A stretch of DNA of 48,861 bases from Streptomyces sp. (GTDB lineage: Bacteria > Actinomycetota > Actinomycetes > Streptomycetales > Streptomycetaceae), in NCBI RefSeq assembly GCF_019510245.1, contig NZ_JAEKKT010000162.1, positions 1 through 48,861 on the forward strand. The letters run 5' to 3'. The translations under genes were made by a program, and so were the position numbers. The notes beneath the pieces are model-generated. The model had not been told where the DNA came from, made no database searches, and worked only from the letters and a program-made list of their open reading frames with translations. Below are positions 48,335-48,861 of this stretch, piece after piece (position 1 is the stretch's first letter; every line of letters begins with the position of its first letter).

Positions 48335-48861
48335 TCACCTGGAGGCCGGGACGCCCGTTCCCTCCGGCGCCGGTTCCGCCGTCGCGGGGCGGGCGGAGCG
48401 CCGGCCGCGTCCGGCGGTGAGCGTGCCGATCAGTGCCACGCCCAGGCAGCCGAGCAGGACGACGGTGGACGACGCCTTCAGCATCGACAGTCCGGAGCCG
48501 GTGAGCAGCACCACCAGCGCCCAGCGCACCGCTGAGCCCGAGACCCGGCTGGAGACCAGGGAGCCGAGCACGACCCCCGGCACGGCACCGATCAGGAGCG
48601 TCGCCGCGAGCGCCAGGTCGGCGTCGCCGACGAGCAGGTGGCCGAGGGCGGCCGCGGCCACCATGGGGACGGCCTGCACCAGGTCCGTGCCGACGAGGTG
48701 GTTGGCCCTGAGCCGGGGGTGGGCGAGCATCAGCATCACGATGATCAGAGAGCCCGAGCCGACCGAGGTCATCCCGACGATCACCCCGCCCACCAGCCCG
48801 ATGAGCAGCGTGGCCACGGGCCGTACGGGGACGTGCGCGTCCTCCCCGGCCGAACCGGCCG
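48335..48861 (-). CDS. TauE/SafE family permease, C-terminal part (cut by window edge)
   Basis: The frame is open to the window edge, so the N-terminal half is missing. The visible 175 residues hold the second half-repeat, with GGVIVGMTSVGSGSLIIVML and about four membrane helices, then a Pro/Arg/Ala-rich tail. These permeases transport sulfite or organosulfonates. It differs from the copy at 25137. Confidence 0.88.
   Translation of the reverse strand, partial: AGSAGEDAHVPVRPVATLLIGLVGGVIVGMTSVGSGSLIIVMLMLAHPRLRANHLVGTDLVQAVPMVAAAALGHLLVGDADLALAATLLIGAVPGVVLGSLVSSRVSGSAVRWALVVLLTGSGLSMLKASSTVVLLGCLGVALIGTLTAGRGRRSARPATAEPAPEGTGVPASR

Noticed and set aside
1..48861. tRNA, rRNA, insertion sequence, riboswitch or secondary-metabolite cluster
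   Set aside because: I looked for cloverleaf ends, transposase motifs, terminal repeats and large synthase modules and saw none; an automated RNA search would be more sensitive.

Overview
This window is chromosomal DNA from a Streptomyces or a very close relative. The evidence is the very high G+C content, the frequent GTG and TTG starts, gene pairs that overlap by 4 to 8 bases, and typical actinomycete families: a PASTA-less Ser/Thr kinase, an XRE plus DUF397 pair, a SigE-like ECF factor with a glycine-rich partner, and rare TTA codons. Several core genes sit in an order familiar from Streptomyces: purA, then the YbaB nucleoid protein, recR and a DUF5063 gene, then ask-asd, then a SigE-like sigma factor, SURF1 and an S9 peptidase.

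Layout. 1-5.4 kb: the end of eutC, a Uma2 nuclease, a diacylglycerol-kinase-like protein with altered active-site motifs, purA and a Tat-exported 5'-nucleotidase. 5.4-10.4 kb: a divergent LysR/short-chain dehydrogenase pair with a clear LysR box, small membrane and secreted proteins, an XRE/DUF397 pair and a VapBC-like toxin-antitoxin pair. 10.4-20.3 kb: a GntR regulator coupled to a large glycosyltransferase, a class-III aminotransferase, a membrane Ser/Thr kinase, a Gfo/Idh/MocA dehydrogenase and a SLATT-domain membrane protein. 20.6-29.4 kb: the core ybaB-recR-DUF5063 and ask-asd blocks. Between them lies an accessory insert of about 4.6 kb (22.3-26.9 kb) holding a three-gene conflict-like operon and three decayed genes. 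29.9-38.9 kb: sigma factor, SURF1, S9 peptidase, a double-RCK channel-like protein and a DUF318 permease with its TIGR03943 partner.

39.06-45.99 kb is the most interesting region. Six co-directional, mostly overlapping genes encode a Crp-like cyclic-nucleotide-binding regulator, a class III nucleotidyl-cyclase-like protein, a STAND-like P-loop protein, an SPFH/band-7-like protein, a DUF4407 membrane protein and a protein matching the Pycsar transmembrane effector (PycTM/DUF5706). The C-terminus of the cyclase-like protein and the N-terminus of the STAND-like protein share a short Gly/Phe-rich motif that looks like a paired homotypic (amyloid-type) signalling motif. I read this as an expanded Pycsar-like anti-phage or stress circuit. 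In this model the cyclase makes a cyclic mononucleotide that could feed both the effector and the Crp-like regulator, and the SPFH and DUF4407 proteins organise or act at the membrane. The regulator has a TTA codon near its start, so the system may be tied to bldA and development. The right end holds a KhtTU-like K+/H+ antiporter pair, a small secreted peptidoglycan-binding-like protein and a TauE/SafE permease cut by the window edge.

A family of palindromic intergenic repeats with a core close to GGGGAACTGCGCGA occurs at four places, including a 71-bp tandem array. No tRNA, rRNA, insertion sequence or CRISPR array was recognised.
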